Source: Rhizoclosmatium globosum
Taxonomy: Eukaryota > Chytridiomycota > Chytridiomycetes > Chytridiales > Chytriomycetaceae
NCBI GenBank assembly: GCA_002104985.1
Contig: MCGO01000140.1
Coordinates: 35,713-99,712 of the forward strand
Reading direction: 5' to 3'
Length of the DNA stretch: 64,000 nucleotides
Shown piece after piece: positions 9,286 to 20,085 of this stretch; position 1 is the stretch's first letter; every line of letters starts with the position of its first letter. The position numbers and the translations under genes were made by a program. The notes under the pieces are model-generated. The model saw nothing but the letters and a program-made list of their open reading frames with translations. It did not search any database and was not told where the DNA came from.

Positions 9286-11567
9286 ATGAGTATGTCCGCG
9301 TTTCACACATATCCAACAAACTAACCACTCGTCCAGGTTTCAGTTTTGGAGGATCTCAACCAGCAGCCGGCGGAAGCGGAGGCTTCTCCTTTGGCGCACC
9401 GGCAGCACAACCTGCAACTGGAGGTAACCTGGACTACTTCTTGCGATGCATTCACTAAGTAGCTGTAAAGGACTCTTTGGCTCTGCGCAGCCTGCCCAGG
9501 GACAGCAACAACAAGGGCAGCAACAGCCAGCCAGCGGAGGTTTGTCGTGTGTTGAATGCGTTGTTGAAACTTGGTTCTAACGTGTTTGTTGGACAAAGGC
9601 TTCTCGTTCGGGGCTGCTCCTGCGTCAAACGCGCCGGCGAGTGGAGGCTTTTCATTTGGAGGAAGTGGTGCTGCTGCTCCAGGGCCAGGTGGTGGAGGTG
9701 GTTTGTTTGGTGCAGCACCGGCTCAAACACAACCAAGTGCGGGAGGAGGCCTCTTTGGAAGTGCGAGTACTTCAACGGCTTCAACTGCTGCGGCGCCAGC
9801 TGGTGGTGGCTTTGGATTTGGGGCTTCGGCCGCGTCGGCTCCAGCAAGTTCAACTGGTGGTGGTTTGTTTGGGTCAACACCAGCTGCTCCTGCTCCGGCT
9901 ACTGGTGGGGGATTTAGCTTCGGGGCACCGGCGGCTTCTGCTGCTGCTCCAGCCGCGTCAGGAGGGTTGTTTGGTTCAGCTCCTGCCGCTGCAGCTCCTG
10001 CCACTGGAGGCGGCTTGTTTGGATCAACGACAGCAACTGCAGCTCCTGCTGCTGGAGGAGGATTATTTGGATCTGCGGCACCTGCAACTAGTGCCCCCGC
10101 AGCTGGAGGATTATTTGGATCAACGCCCGCTGCTGCTCCCGCGACTGGTGGATTGTTTGGTTCAGCGCCTGCTGCAGCTGCACCAGCGACTGGTGGACTA
10201 TTCGGGTCGGCACCAGCAGCCGCCGCACCAGCAACAGGTGGCCTCTTTGGAGCTGCTTCTACTACTGCCCCAGCTGCAGGTGGATTATTTGGTGCAAAGC
10301 CAGCTGAACCTGCTGCTGCTGCTGCTGCTCCAACTGGTGGATTGTTTGGTTCGACTCCAGCTGCTACAACTGCTCCTGCGACTGGGGGATTGTTTGGATC
10401 TGCCCCTGCCGCGTCCACAACACCTGCAACTGGTGGATTGTTTGGCTCAACTCCCGCCGCGTCAACGACTGCAGCTCCAGCAACTGGAGGATTATTTGGT
10501 GCTGCTGCTCCAGCAACCCCTGCAGCTGCAGCCGCGCCAGCTGGAGGACTGTTTGGCTCGACAACGGCCGCGACAACTCCCGCAGCTCCAAAAACCGTTT
10601 CATTTGGCGCAACTCCCGCTCCAGCTTCTACAACTGCGGCGCCAGCGGCTGGTGGATTCAGTTGTAAGTTCCCTACTCTTCATTTTCTCATGTTTCTTAT
10701 TTTCTGGGAATAGTTGGTGCTGCCGCTGCAACTCCAGGCCCGTTGAAAGTTGGGGACCTTTCAGCTACTCCAGCTGCAACGAAACCACTCTTTGGAGCCG
10801 CACCTGCAGCAACTCCAGCAGCCTCAACAACCACACCAGCACTCACGACTGCAACCCCAGCTGCGACCACAACATCCGCAACCGCTTCCACAGCAACCCC
10901 ATCAACAGGCCTTAAAACTCTCAAAGGCAAAACCCTCGCCGACCTGCTCACAAAATGGCAACAAGACCTCGACACATCGACAAAAGACTTCCACCGCCAA
11001 TCCGTCGAAATCTCGCTCTGGGACCGTATGCTCATTGAAAATGGACACGACATTACAAACCTCTACAACGGAATCGTGAAGCTCGACGAAACCCAACGCG
11101 GGGTCGAACAGACGCTTGAATACATTGACGCGCAGCAGGTTGAACTCTCTGGCGCGCTTGAAGCGTATGAAAAGATTGTTCGTGGACTGTACGAAGGAGA
11201 CAAGAGTGGTGTTCAGGGTGCTGGTGGGCGTGAACCAATTCGTAACACTGGTGCCGACGAAGAGCGTGAGAAGGCGTATTTGATTGCGGAGGGATTGAAC
11301 CGACAGGTGGATGAAATGGCGAGACAGTTGGGAGATATGATTACGGAGGTGAATGGAGTTCATGGAAACAAGCAAGAGGAAGTTGGCGGGGGAAGTGCTG
11401 TGAGCAAGATTGTCAGGATTCTGGATACCCATTTGACTAGTTTGCAATGGCTTGATACTCAAGCGGAAGAGTTGGCTGGGAAGGTTGCTGAAGTGAGGAG
11501 GAAGGGAGAGAGTGCTGTTGGGGAGGCTGAGAGAGTTCATCAGAGATCGCAAATCGGATCAAGATAA
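9286..11567 (+). CDS. NSP1: nucleoporin Nsp1/Nup62 family
   Basis: Exons 9286-9289, 9337-9423, 9471-9539, 9599-10663 and 10714-11567 encode 692 residues. The first exon is only ATG plus one base, with a perfect GTATGT donor; the next begins FSFGGSQ. Residues 1 to about 400 are a low-complexity Ala/Thr/Pro-rich FG domain with some 25 FG motifs, first SFG/FSFG, then GGLFGS/GGLFGA repeats. The C-terminal 230 residues form the conserved coiled-coil Nsp1 domain (LADLLTKWQQDLDTSTKDF, EISLWDRMLIENG, LEYIDAQQVELSGALEAYEK), which binds the Nup49/Nup57 and Nup82 complexes in yeast. It acts in the central transport channel of the nuclear pore. Four introns, the first three in glycine or serine codons beside FG motifs. 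High confidence. Confidence 0.95.
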
Positions 11568-11679
11568 GACGGTGTCATGTTTTGCTCTTATTTTTGTTAT
11601 TTGTTTATTGTTCATGCGATTCCCCCCGTTTCTTGGGCTTGAATAAATACCGTCTTTGAAAGTCCTATGATATGCCAAC

Positions 11680-12942
11680 TTATCCCCGAGCCTTGATTTC
11701 TGCGCGATACAATGCAATAACGATGCCCTTTGAATTCACTCGAGTTCCCAATTCAATAGGACCACTCACAACTTCATCCTCGCATTTCCAAAACAAATCT
11801 TCTCCCCAAATACTTCCACATCGAGTATACGTGATAAACCGTCCCTCTGTCTGTGTCACAAAACCATACAATCGGAAATAAGTTCCAACGCGATGGTTGC
11901 ATCGGTGTTCCTTCTGTGCAGCCACAAGCGTTTGTGGATGAACAAGGAACCCAATGTCAATTTCGAGAGGAACTTCCACAGATGTTCGGTGAAACACATT
12001 CTTGGAAGCAGACAGAGGACGATGGAATAAAAGTGGAAGAAGTGTTGGAACTTTCGTCAACAGTTTCTGTTGCTGCTGGCTAGCTGAAGTGGATTTCGCA
12101 CTCAAGTCCGGATTCGAGAAGATCAAGTTCTTTGTTGAACCGCTCGTGTTTCCTCCAAAGTAAAATTGCGCTGGTTGCGGGATTCCAAAATGGGAACGTA
12201 GAAGGTCTACAAGAGCCACTGATTCGTGTTCAGCGTACTTCTCGAGCGGAAGGGTTACAAAGGGTTCTCGAACAGGAGCAAGTTGTGAAAGAGAGTTGTT
12301 GAGCGTGTTGGTTTGGGAATCGAGAGAGGGAAGGGATGCAGCCGTTGAGGTTGAATATAGATTTGTCAACGATTCTGAGGCTGATGCAAGGTTATCAATG
12401 GTGATGGTTTCCAAATGGAATCGTTGGCCCATCTTTGTTGGACCCAGAAGAGTAGCCAACATGTAACGCAGTACAGAGTCGTACTTTTCTACAGAAGATA
12501 TCTCTGTTGCGGTTGTTGTGATCAGGTTTGTCTCGCTGAGGATCCAAGATAGGTCCAAGGGTTCCGCAGTAGGAGAAGTATGGATCTGTCTGATCAAGTT
12601 GGTGAAAAGGCGGGTTGGTTCGTGGTTTGATTCAACGGGAAGTTCTTCGGTTGTTTCTGGATCATGTGGCGCTAATTAGAAACAAGGGACTTGGAGACTT
12701 AAACACGGATACCTGGAAGTGCCATCAGCACTTGGAGGATTGCGTGAGTGAGCGAAAGAGTTCGTAGCTTCAGAGGATTGGACAGTCCTGCGGGTTCCTC
12801 TGGTGCACAGTATGAAAGACAGGGCTCCTCTTCTTCTTCTTGAGGAGGATGTACAATCACTTGTGGAGCTTAGGATATGATTAGTGAGACAGTGATATAA
12901 GAATATGAAGAGGTATGAGGAGGTACCAGCTCGCAATGGCAT
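11680..12942 (-). CDS. hypothetical protein, three exons
   Basis: Exons 12942-12927, 12868-12713 and 12671-11680 give 387 residues. Splice sites are canonical (introns 58 and 41 nt) and the joins keep frame. The protein starts MPLRAAPQVIVHPPQEEEEE. It has a helical middle (SVLRYMLATLLG), a Ser/Gln-rich linker, and a C-terminal stretch with aromatic and glycine residues (HRVGTYFRLYGFVTQ, YTRCGSIWGEDLFWKCEDE) that looks like a folded beta domain. No signal peptide or membrane segment. I do not recognise the family. It converges on NSP1 with 112 bp between stops. Confidence 0.75.
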
Positions 12943-13065
12943 GATGGAAATCACAGTGTTGATCTTCTTGGACGAACAATCGGCGGGTATTTACAGCGGG
13001 CACTTCACATGGGCTATAATAGTAACATACAGTCATATTTAATCATTTAATATCTATCATAGTCT

Positions 13066-14594
13066 TCAGAAATACAGCATAACATTCCTCTGAAAATATG
13101 GCTTCGGCTTCACAACATCCTGATGAGTTGTGCCTTCGGAATATCCATAGTAGTGCCCAGCTGGACTCCCCAATATAACTTCAGAGTCTGAAATGGATTT
13201 GACAAGAAACACAGTTGTTCCTATCACTGCGACATAAGGTATCACAAATGGCGACTTCTTCCAAGAGAAATTCACCAAGCTCCCATCACTCTCGAAACCA
13301 CATAATTTGTGATTGTAAAGAAACATGCGTTGCTCTTGATTTTCAGGTTTCCACCACTCCACTTTTGCTGTTCCCAGATATTGCAAACCAACCAAGAACT
13401 CCTCATCGGGACGAATAATACGCGCTGTTACTTGAAATGCCCATCCTTGATTTGTTTGGACAAATTGAGAGTGAACACTATTGTATTTGCCATTTTTGAG
13501 GTATGGAAGCCAGATTCTTGCCAACAACAGTTCCTTGATATGTTTTCCGTTCTCTTCTCTAAACTGTATCTTCCGCTCCGAAACGGTTTGAAACCATCGC
13601 AGTAGGAATCGTTGCATCTCGACTTCATCGTTGGGGATAATAGCCTTCTTTACACCATCTTTCGCAGAAACGCAAAGACAATCCCCTGACAGGTGCATCA
13701 AGTCATCGAATTCAAGAAGTTTTTGAAAGATTCGTAACCAATAGGTGTGATTCCGTAAATACTTGCGCGGCCGTTTACGTAGTCATGAATTTGCGTGCAA
13801 TATCTTATTGGTGGAAGTCGTTCAATTATTTCAGCTGGCGAATTCCAAGGTAAATTGAAACGTGAGTCTCCTTCTCGTAGAAACCATGTCGCCAAACCGT
13901 TACGTTCATACGCCGGTAATTTGTTAAAAACCTCTTTGAATTGTTCATGTGCAACAAGTACCATCGTTGGATCTGGTGTGCGAAATACATGGACCACTTT
14001 CTGAGCAAGAACAAATTCTTGTAGCGTCCAAACTCGCGATGAATGCTCGCAAGACCGCAACATTGCGTCAAGAACTTCAACAAATATTTTACGATTTGAT
14101 TCTCCCAATAATGCCGACGCAAGCGATTCTGGATCCTCTGAATGATAAATGATTGTGTGGTTCTTTGATTTGTACAAGGTTGGAAGCTGCTCGATTTGAG
14201 CAAACTTCATGGCATCATTCTCTTGATCAATGTCAAGGATATCAACCCAAATGCGGGGACTACCGTTTGATCCGCTTTTGATGACGTGTCTCAGCAACTC
14301 TAATTTGGTAGGATCATCTTGTCTCAGTAAAACATCCACGCCCTCAATTTCAACGACTTTGAGATCAGAACCCCAAACGTGCGACAGAATGCCATCGGTT
14401 GCAAATTCGGTGGCAATCTTGGACACAGGCCATAGTTCAAGTTGAGCTGATGATGATCGACTTGTTTTGTAAGGCTCGGAGATGGTCCAACTCGGGGATC
14501 CTCGTCTTGGATGATAGTCCATTTCTTCGTCGGCATCGATAATGGTGACTTGAGCCGGTTCTCGTTTGATCGCTGAAATCAGTTTTGAAAACAT
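13066..14594 (-). CDS. HET-domain-like protein, one frame break
   Basis: Two overlapping frames form one protein of about 509 residues if one base is added to the T5 run at 13720-13724 (A5 on the coding strand). The N-terminal half shows the three spaced motifs of the heterokaryon-incompatibility (HET) domain: LSHVWG (about residue 69), RIWVDILDIDQEN (about 113), and SSRVWTLQEFVLA (about 184). In filamentous fungi HET domains trigger cell death when partner sensors detect non-self. In early-diverging fungi the role is unknown. The C-terminal half has no recognised domain. The break restores a continuous hydrophobic/charged pattern and matches other homopolymer breaks here, so an assembly indel is more likely than a pseudogene. 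No membrane segment. It is divergent from the membrane protein gene at 14605, with starts 10 bp apart. Confidence 0.65.
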
Positions 14595-14604
14595 TTCTCC
14601 ACAA

Positions 14605-15772
14605 ATGGCATCAATACCTTATCATCGACAGACAATGCAGTCAGCTGATATCGAAGCTGTAAAGAATGTTCAATGTTTGCAAGGACCATCTGCGGGAGGT
14701 TTTGCAAAGCCAACGATTCATGGGACAAGTCAAGTCCAGCACCAAAACCCAGATTTAGATGATGTTCAAGCTACTCTGTGCCAATCAGGGAATCCAGCTA
14801 ATGATATGTAAGAACTGAATAACGATGCGTATCTTGCAGTTTTGTTGACATTAATACAGAAAGCAACAGCCTGGGATTGGCCTGGGAACAAATCAACAGC
14901 TTTCGTCTTCAGATTCTCGCCAGCTTTCAGACTCGTTCATTCAATCCAAGGAAATTAGTGGCCATTATGATATCTTCGAACGATTTCGCGATCGGAAACC
15001 TGACACAAAACATCCCAGCCCACAACTGCATCGTATCTGCGGATGTTTCAGCACACAAAAGCAATGTGTAGCTATAATATCATCGATAGTCGTGAGCTGT
15101 TTGGTCCTTCTTGGAGTTGCCTTGTTCTTTCTGGTAAGTCCGAATCTAACCACCAATCAGCTAAGCTGTCATCTCAGATCCCTCGAATTCCATCAGTTCT
15201 CATATCCGATCCTTTTATTTCAAATGCAACCGATGTCGTTCAATACACAGTCTCCGGCTCGTTAGACAACGCAACAATCGCGAACCCATTCACGATTCAA
15301 GTGAACCTCTTCATGAACATATCTGTAGTAAGCGAAAACTACTATCCAGTTCCCATAAACGATATGTTCTTCACGGGACAAATGATTGGCGCGAACGATG
15401 CGACAGTCATTCCAAACTGCTACTTGAACGGCCGTGCTGGTGGAATATCGTTTCCTCCGCGCTCTAATTATACATTTACGATGCCGATTGAGTTGATTTT
15501 CACGGTGACGAGTTTTGCGAACCAATCAAGCTCGGTGGATCAAGCCATTCTGATGCTAAAGACACGTTGTGGAAGGCGACGAAGTAATTTATTTGTGAAC
15601 TACGAAGCTGTCATTGATTTGCCTGCATTAAGTTGGACGGGGTATAAGCCGAAAGCGAATGGTCTCAAAAAGTAAGCTATTGAAAATGCAAATATTATTC
15701 CACACTAACTCAATTCTTAGATTCTTATGCCCAAATATGCATTTGTCAAATATTAGCAGTATTTTTGATTGA
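14605..15772 (+). CDS. single-pass membrane protein with LEA-2/WHy-like domain
   Basis: Exons 14605-14807, 14860-15133, 15178-15671 and 15721-15772 give 340 residues. The N-terminal 130 residues are polar and Gln/Ser-rich. A Cys-flanked transmembrane helix follows (CVAIISSIVVSCLVLLGVA), then an outside domain of beta-strand pattern with the closing motif LSWTGYKPKANG and FLCPN. The same architecture and closing motif occur at 20086-21981, so the two are paralogues. The pattern fits LEA-2/WHy-type domains, which occur in stress and membrane proteins; the biological role here is unknown. The last exon is supported by the matching FVCPDVG end of the paralogue. The ATG at 14605 is 10 bp from the start of the divergent HET-like gene. 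Confidence 0.75.
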
Positions 15773-16010
15773 TTGGTCAACCAACGTGTTACACAACGCC
15801 GTGTACGCGCAATAAAACCTCGTCTGTAACGACAAGAATCAAATGTTAAAGTTTTGCTCTGTCTCAGCTGATTGAAAATGAGGGTCAGCTTGAGTTGCCG
15901 TTTGGCGGTCGAGTTCGAAACTGACAAAAAGACACATTGCTTTGGAATTAAACTTCAAAAGGCTATCCACTTCCAGAAAAGAAACTGTCAACGAAAGAAG
16001 TGAACCAAAT

Positions 16011-16604
16011 ATGCAGCAGACGTCTCAACAATTCGATAGCAGTGAAGCCCCAATTCGGTGGAAGGATCAGAAAGAGTCCACCTCCACTACTTTCCCATTG
16101 CAAGTAGATACCTCAACTAAAGCAGGCGACGATCTCTGGAGGCCGCCTTCATCTTGCTGTTCACTGTCACCGCGAAGCTCGTACTCGTCAATTACTTCTG
16201 CCCCTCAATCAGCAGCAGAGCATCGCAACTCTTGCTATTCATACCCATACCCTCTTCCTCGCCAAATATCAGTTGTGAGTCGCAAGGCGGAAGTAATGTG
16301 GCTTCCATCTGAGACGGCCCAGCTAGAAGTAACCCTCAAAGACACTTCAATCTCAGCACCAATTATTGCAAAGTCCTCTACTGGAGGAGGAATTGAGCCC
16401 AATGTATCAGAAATTCCACAAGATATCCCAGAAACGAAACGAGCTTCGTTGCTCTCCATGGCGAGCAAGCTTTCTGACACTGACACAATCACTGAAGCAA
16501 ACAAGGATCAACACGGACGAAAGAAGACTTTTTCTTCAGCGAAAGAAGCGATTGGGAAGCTCTTTGGAAGAAAGAGTCAACTTTCAGTGCAGGAGACCAA
16601 GTGA
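16011..16604 (+). CDS. hypothetical Ser/Thr-rich protein
   Basis: 197 residues from the ATG at 16011; the frame stays open some 70 bp further upstream without another ATG. It is rich in Ser, Thr, Glu and Pro, with a basic C-terminal segment (GRKKTFSSAKEAIGKLFGRK) that could be an amphipathic or nuclear-targeting helix. No known domain, membrane segment or signal peptide is visible. It could be the last exon of a longer gene. Continuous open frame and normal codon use are the only evidence. Confidence 0.5.
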   Translation: MQQTSQQFDSSEAPIRWKDQKESTSTTFPLQVDTSTKAGDDLWRPPSSCCSLSPRSSYSSITSAPQSAAEHRNSCYSYPYPLPRQISVVSRKAEVMWLPSETAQLEVTLKDTSISAPIIAKSSTGGGIEPNVSEIPQDIPETKRASLLSMASKLSDTDTITEANKDQHGRKKTFSSAKEAIGKLFGRKSQLSVQETK

Positions 16605-17135
16605 TTGACTATTCATTATCGTTTGTAAATAAACCAGAATACATCATTTATTTGAAGTCGATAAAATAGAGCATAAGCTTTGGGCAGCCGATGTGCAGGA
16701 AAGCATCCACTTGAATGTGGCAGAAGATAAGAGTAAATGTAACGTTTTGATTGACAATCAAAAGGTTTCAAATACTCAAATCCCCTGAACAATCACTGTT
16801 ACTGGAGGAGTGGGATTGGAAGTAAAGGATAAATGGGGACGACAATTAGGGTAGAATGCGGATTCGATGAACTGAGCTGAGTTTTATGAGGAAGACGTTC
16901 AAAAATGTATTGCTTTTAAGGACTTCCAGAAGAAGGTCCGGACTGTCAAGCAATGACAGCGTCGGGAATTTAGAGGAAGGGAAGTAAAGGGGCCGGACCC
17001 TTTTTGAAATAGAGCCGTCTGCTTTGGAAAACCAACTGATGTTATTTATGAACTTTACTAACTTTCGGCAATTTTAAACAAAACCCTGACAAATTCTTCG
17101 AATAAAACACAAACCAAAACAAAACCCAAACACCA
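16605..17135. other. intergenic region between convergent genes
   Basis: 531 bp, AT-rich, holding the 3' ends of the flanking convergent genes. No reading frame, RNA gene or repeat that I can support. Confidence 0.4.
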
Positions 17136-17621
17136 TCAAAAGTTTCCAAACTTGTCAGGATGAAAGTAGCGAGAAGCTAGCTTCTGCTTGCCTTCCACCT
17201 TGGCTGGCACACTCGTGATCTGGCCGAGAAAATATGTAAGCTTGGCAAGAGTTGGCGACGTCACTTTGTATTGATCAAGTTTATACTGGTTGATCTTTAA
17301 AGGTTCTGAAAGCACGGCCATTTCATCTTTCAAGCGCTTTACGGTTGCTTCATGACGATCCATCATCGACTTCTTTGGCGTCGATTTCAACTCCAGGACT
17401 TGAAGGCCCTGATTCCGTTTCACCGTTAGATAGTCCTATCATAGCAAGCGTAATCTGCTCAGCTATCAGCTTGCACGTCGAGATTCCATCAGGTTGACAT
17501 CGAACTTTTTCCTCGAGATCCCTAGACAAGAAAGCCCAACAGATATTACGGCATTCATTGCCTGGGTAGGCTTCTACTTTAGGTTTTGATACCTGTTTGT
17601 TTGTGTTGTAGAACTCACCAT
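17136..17621 (-). CDS. small hypothetical coiled-coil protein, 26-nt intron and one frame break inferred
   Basis: ATG 17621 is followed at once by GTGAGT, and an AG 26 nt later (17593) opens a long frame from 17592. That frame begins VSKPKVEAYPGNECRN and contains CWAFLSRDLEEKV. It moves into a second frame near 17432 (one surplus base at a GG) that runs to a stop at 17136. The sum fits 152 residues exactly. The C-terminal half is charged and helical (RHEATVKRLKDEMAVLSEP), ending ASRYFHPDKFGNF. Unknown family. The ultra-short intron is unusual, but another is seen in the giant gene at 43-54 kb. Alternatives are two separate fragments or a start further upstream. Confidence 0.45.
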
Positions 17622-17790
17622 GATAAAGTATTCAGTTCTGAGGGGTTCATGTGTTTTTGGTTTGACACGCAATCAGCAAGCAATTAGAATTGTATTTGAT
17701 TATTGTATGGATAATAAAAGACGGTGATTCAGATGAACGTTACTACCAAAACCTCGAACAATCTAAAAAACCGAATATCCCTGCCACGCT

Positions 17791-18891
17791 CTAAACAGCA
17801 ATAATGCCTCCAATATTCTGGTGCGCAAAAATAAACTTGACACCCAAGTTATTTTGCTCACCCAACTCCTGCACAATCTTTTCAACAGCCAAATCGCGCC
17901 CCCCCTCTGCACGCACGGCATCAATTGACTCCTTCACATGCTGAATAATCACAGTAAACCCTTGCAACACATTCTCAACAGTCGCACCACACCCACTCTT
18001 CCCCAAATCAAGCACAGCCTGCGCCAGAACCCTTAATTCCTGAATCACAAGCTTCGGCGTCAAATGTCCAAACAACGAAGAAGTCGGCGTCGAGTCCGGG
18101 AACGAGCACTCAATCATTAAAGCCTTTAGCCTCTTTGACGAAACAAGCGGTGCAACCGAGTTCCACATTTTCGCGTTTAGAGTTGACTTTTCGTTCACGT
18201 CTGCACCGAGGTCTCCGCAGAGAAGGATTGCGTCGCCGGAAGGGGCTGTGAAGGTGGACAAGTTCTCGCCGAGGAGGAAACACGCGGAGGTTAGGTCTGC
18301 GTGTGAGACTGGGTAGATCAGGCTGTCGAGACGCGGGATTCCACCCGTTTTTGTGGTGATGGTTCCGGGGATCATTTGTTCGTAGTGGTAGAAACCGAAT
18401 TTTGGGAGGTTTGGCCAGAGGATGTTGTTGAATGCGTGTGTGTTTAGGGCAGTGAGAGTTGAATTGAGGCCGTAGAGGGGCTTTGAGGCACCAGGGGCGT
18501 CTGCTTGAGATGAGATGAGGATTCCAGCGCAATGGTCGAGGTGAGGGTGCGAGATCAGGTGGCCCGTGATGAGTGTTTTGAGGGTGGTTGAGGGAAGTGC
18601 TTTTGAGGAAGTGTCGGTGTTGTCGGTGTTGAAGAGGGTGTCAAGGGATGGGAGCGAGCGCCTGATTCCACCAAGGAGACTGCCTGGATCAAAGGAAAGC
18701 AGCGATCGTGAATCCCAGGGACGGACAAGGTACCCGGTCAGTCGGTCTTCGAAGGGCCCGCCGGCTGCTCCGAGCACAATCAGAGAGAAGGATGCACTGG
18801 TCAACGTCAACTGCATCAACGGCGTTTCGAACGTGGTTTCCGTGAGAATTTGTTGGAGCGTGTTGCCTTTTGTTGCTGAACAAGCCGCCAT
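17791..18891 (-). CDS. PDE1: 3',5'-cyclic-nucleotide phosphodiesterase, class II (PDE1 type)
   Basis: 366 residues, single exon. It hydrolyses cAMP/cGMP to the 5'-nucleotide. The metallo-beta-lactamase-like metal-binding signature is ISHPHLDHCAG (HxHLDH, about residues 112-122). Later conserved elements are LLCGDLGAD (second metal site), ALMIECSFPD and GHLTPKLVIQEL. The C-terminal KFIFAHQNIGG is also typical of fungal low-affinity PDE1. Yeast PDE1 is 369 residues, so it is full length. It would lower cyclic nucleotide after a signal, probably in the cytosol, and may act with the membrane sensor at 63.6 kb if that proves to be a cyclase. Confidence 0.93.
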   Translation of the reverse strand: MAACSATKGNTLQQILTETTFETPLMQLTLTSASFSLIVLGAAGGPFEDRLTGYLVRPWDSRSLLSFDPGSLLGGIRRSLPSLDTLFNTDNTDTSSKALPSTTLKTLITGHLISHPHLDHCAGILISSQADAPGASKPLYGLNSTLTALNTHAFNNILWPNLPKFGFYHYEQMIPGTITTKTGGIPRLDSLIYPVSHADLTSACFLLGENLSTFTAPSGDAILLCGDLGADVNEKSTLNAKMWNSVAPLVSSKRLKALMIECSFPDSTPTSSLFGHLTPKLVIQELRVLAQAVLDLGKSGCGATVENVLQGFTVIIQHVKESIDAVRAEGGRDLAVEKIVQELGEQNNLGVKFIFAHQNIGGIIAV

Positions 18892-19429
18892 TGGAAACTC
18901 TAAATTGGTGCTCTGTTTTAGGACATTGACTCCGGAGAGTGGCCTGTTCTTAACTCTTCTATTGGACCTAGCTTCATTTAATTTAGTAGCGTGACAAGAG
19001 AGGCCATAATATGACTATTTGAGGCACGCGTGGTTGGTGATGGCAGCGCGTGCAGCCTAAATGGTCGTGCTCCGACCCTGAGATTACTCATTTAAAAAGT
19101 ACGACTATGTAATCCCTGTTTGAAAGGAACGCAATGAGGTCAGCAATAAATGTCGAACTCGATGCCATTTTACTCTCCAACTCTAGCTATGTTGCGATGG
19201 ATCCAAGAAACCTTATCATGCAAAGCCATAGTAGTTTATGTTCGACGGCAATAGTTCATCCACAACAGCAGAAAATCAGGAAGAAGAATATCTCAATTTC
19301 ACGAAAGTCCGTAGATCAAGGCTGGTGCTGGACTCTCACTCTTCATCCTTCTCCAATTTGCACAATAAAACGTTTTTTGTAATAGCTCTTTGCACTCGCA
19401 GTATAGTGTCAATGTTCAGAAAGTAGGCA
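18892..19429. other. intergenic region upstream of PDE1
   Basis: 538 bp between the PDE1 start and the first tRNA-like sequence. It should hold the PDE1 promoter. No coding frame of note or repeat. Confidence 0.4.
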
Positions 19430-19514
19430 GGCCTTGATAGCTCAGTATGAAGAGCGCCCACCTTTTAATTCAGTAACCCTTGCCAAGGACGGTGGTTCGA
19501 GTCCACCCCAGGCC
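19430..19514 (+). ncRNA. tRNA-like sequence, type 1, locus 1
   Basis: It has a tRNA-like start (GGCCTTGATAGCTCAGTA), a paired D-stem GCTC/GAGC, a lysine-like CTTTTAA loop, and a clean T-arm (GGTGG TTCGAGT CCACC) followed by CAGGCC, which pairs with the 5' GGCCT. The anticodon stem has no 3' partner; instead a CCTTG/CAAGG hairpin follows. It is not a canonical tRNA, but Pol III A and B boxes look intact. A diverged copy is at 25896-25980. Confidence 0.45.
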
Positions 19515-19522
19515 CGATTGCT

Positions 19523-19613
19523 GGCCTGGTAGCTCAGCTGGAAGAGTGTGGTAATGAACGCCACAGATTTAAAGCTCAGTGGGAGGTCGGTGGTGCGAGT
19601 CCACCTCAGGGCC
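19523..19613 (+). ncRNA. tRNA-like sequence, type 2, locus 1
   Basis: It begins GGCCTGGTAGCTCAGCTGG, has a D-arm and a TGTGG/CCACA hairpin at the anticodon-arm position, then extra sequence and a T-arm GGTGG TGCGAGT CCACC with one base off the T-loop consensus. The acceptor pairing is imperfect. It is paired head-to-tail with the type 1 sequence; the same pair recurs at 25.9 kb. It may be tRNA-derived or a non-standard Pol III RNA. Confidence 0.4.
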
Positions 19614-20085
19614 CTAATTTTGATACACTGCGGACTTGTTGATTGATAACCCTTGGAACAGATCCACAATGGCTGCGCACTCATAGATAATGAAAACGCC
19701 ACAACACTGCCAGCAGCACTGCAGATGATTTGACGTTATCCTCCAGGAAATAGGTTTGCTGAGACACCGATAAGGAAAACTCAACGCTGTTCATACACAT
19801 GACGAATGTTTTAATGATTGAACCGAGAAGTGAGACAGAATTTTAATTCCTTTCCTGCCTTGGTATTAATTAGTCAACCTGAATTGAGACACACGTTCTG
19901 GATGTTCTAGATTTATGGCGCAGAATATAAAAAGGATACACTTCATCGAAAGAGTCTAATGAAACGATTTAGCGACTGCCGCTGAATGCAATGAACCTCA
20001 AAAGAAGGTTCGATCACAGAGGAAATCAAACAAGTGAACCCGCCCACCAAAACCCACCACCAACCAACCAACCAACCAACCAACC
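19614..20085. other. intergenic region, promoter of WW/LEA-2 gene
   Basis: 472 bp. Contains a TATA-like ATATAAAAAGG near 19926 and, at about 20060-20084, a (CCAA)n tract just before the ATG. No gene recognised. Confidence 0.45.

Noticed and set aside
9477..9917. Long open frames on both strands overlapping NSP1, including a Gln/Leu-rich one
   Set aside because: They are shadows of the GC-rich FG repeat coding sequence; only the NSP1 frame has the conserved C-terminal domain and correct splice phases.
19430..19613. Ordinary tRNA genes (Lys-like CTTTTAA loop)
   Set aside because: The anticodon stem has no 3' strand and the acceptor stems are imperfect, so I list them only as tRNA-like.
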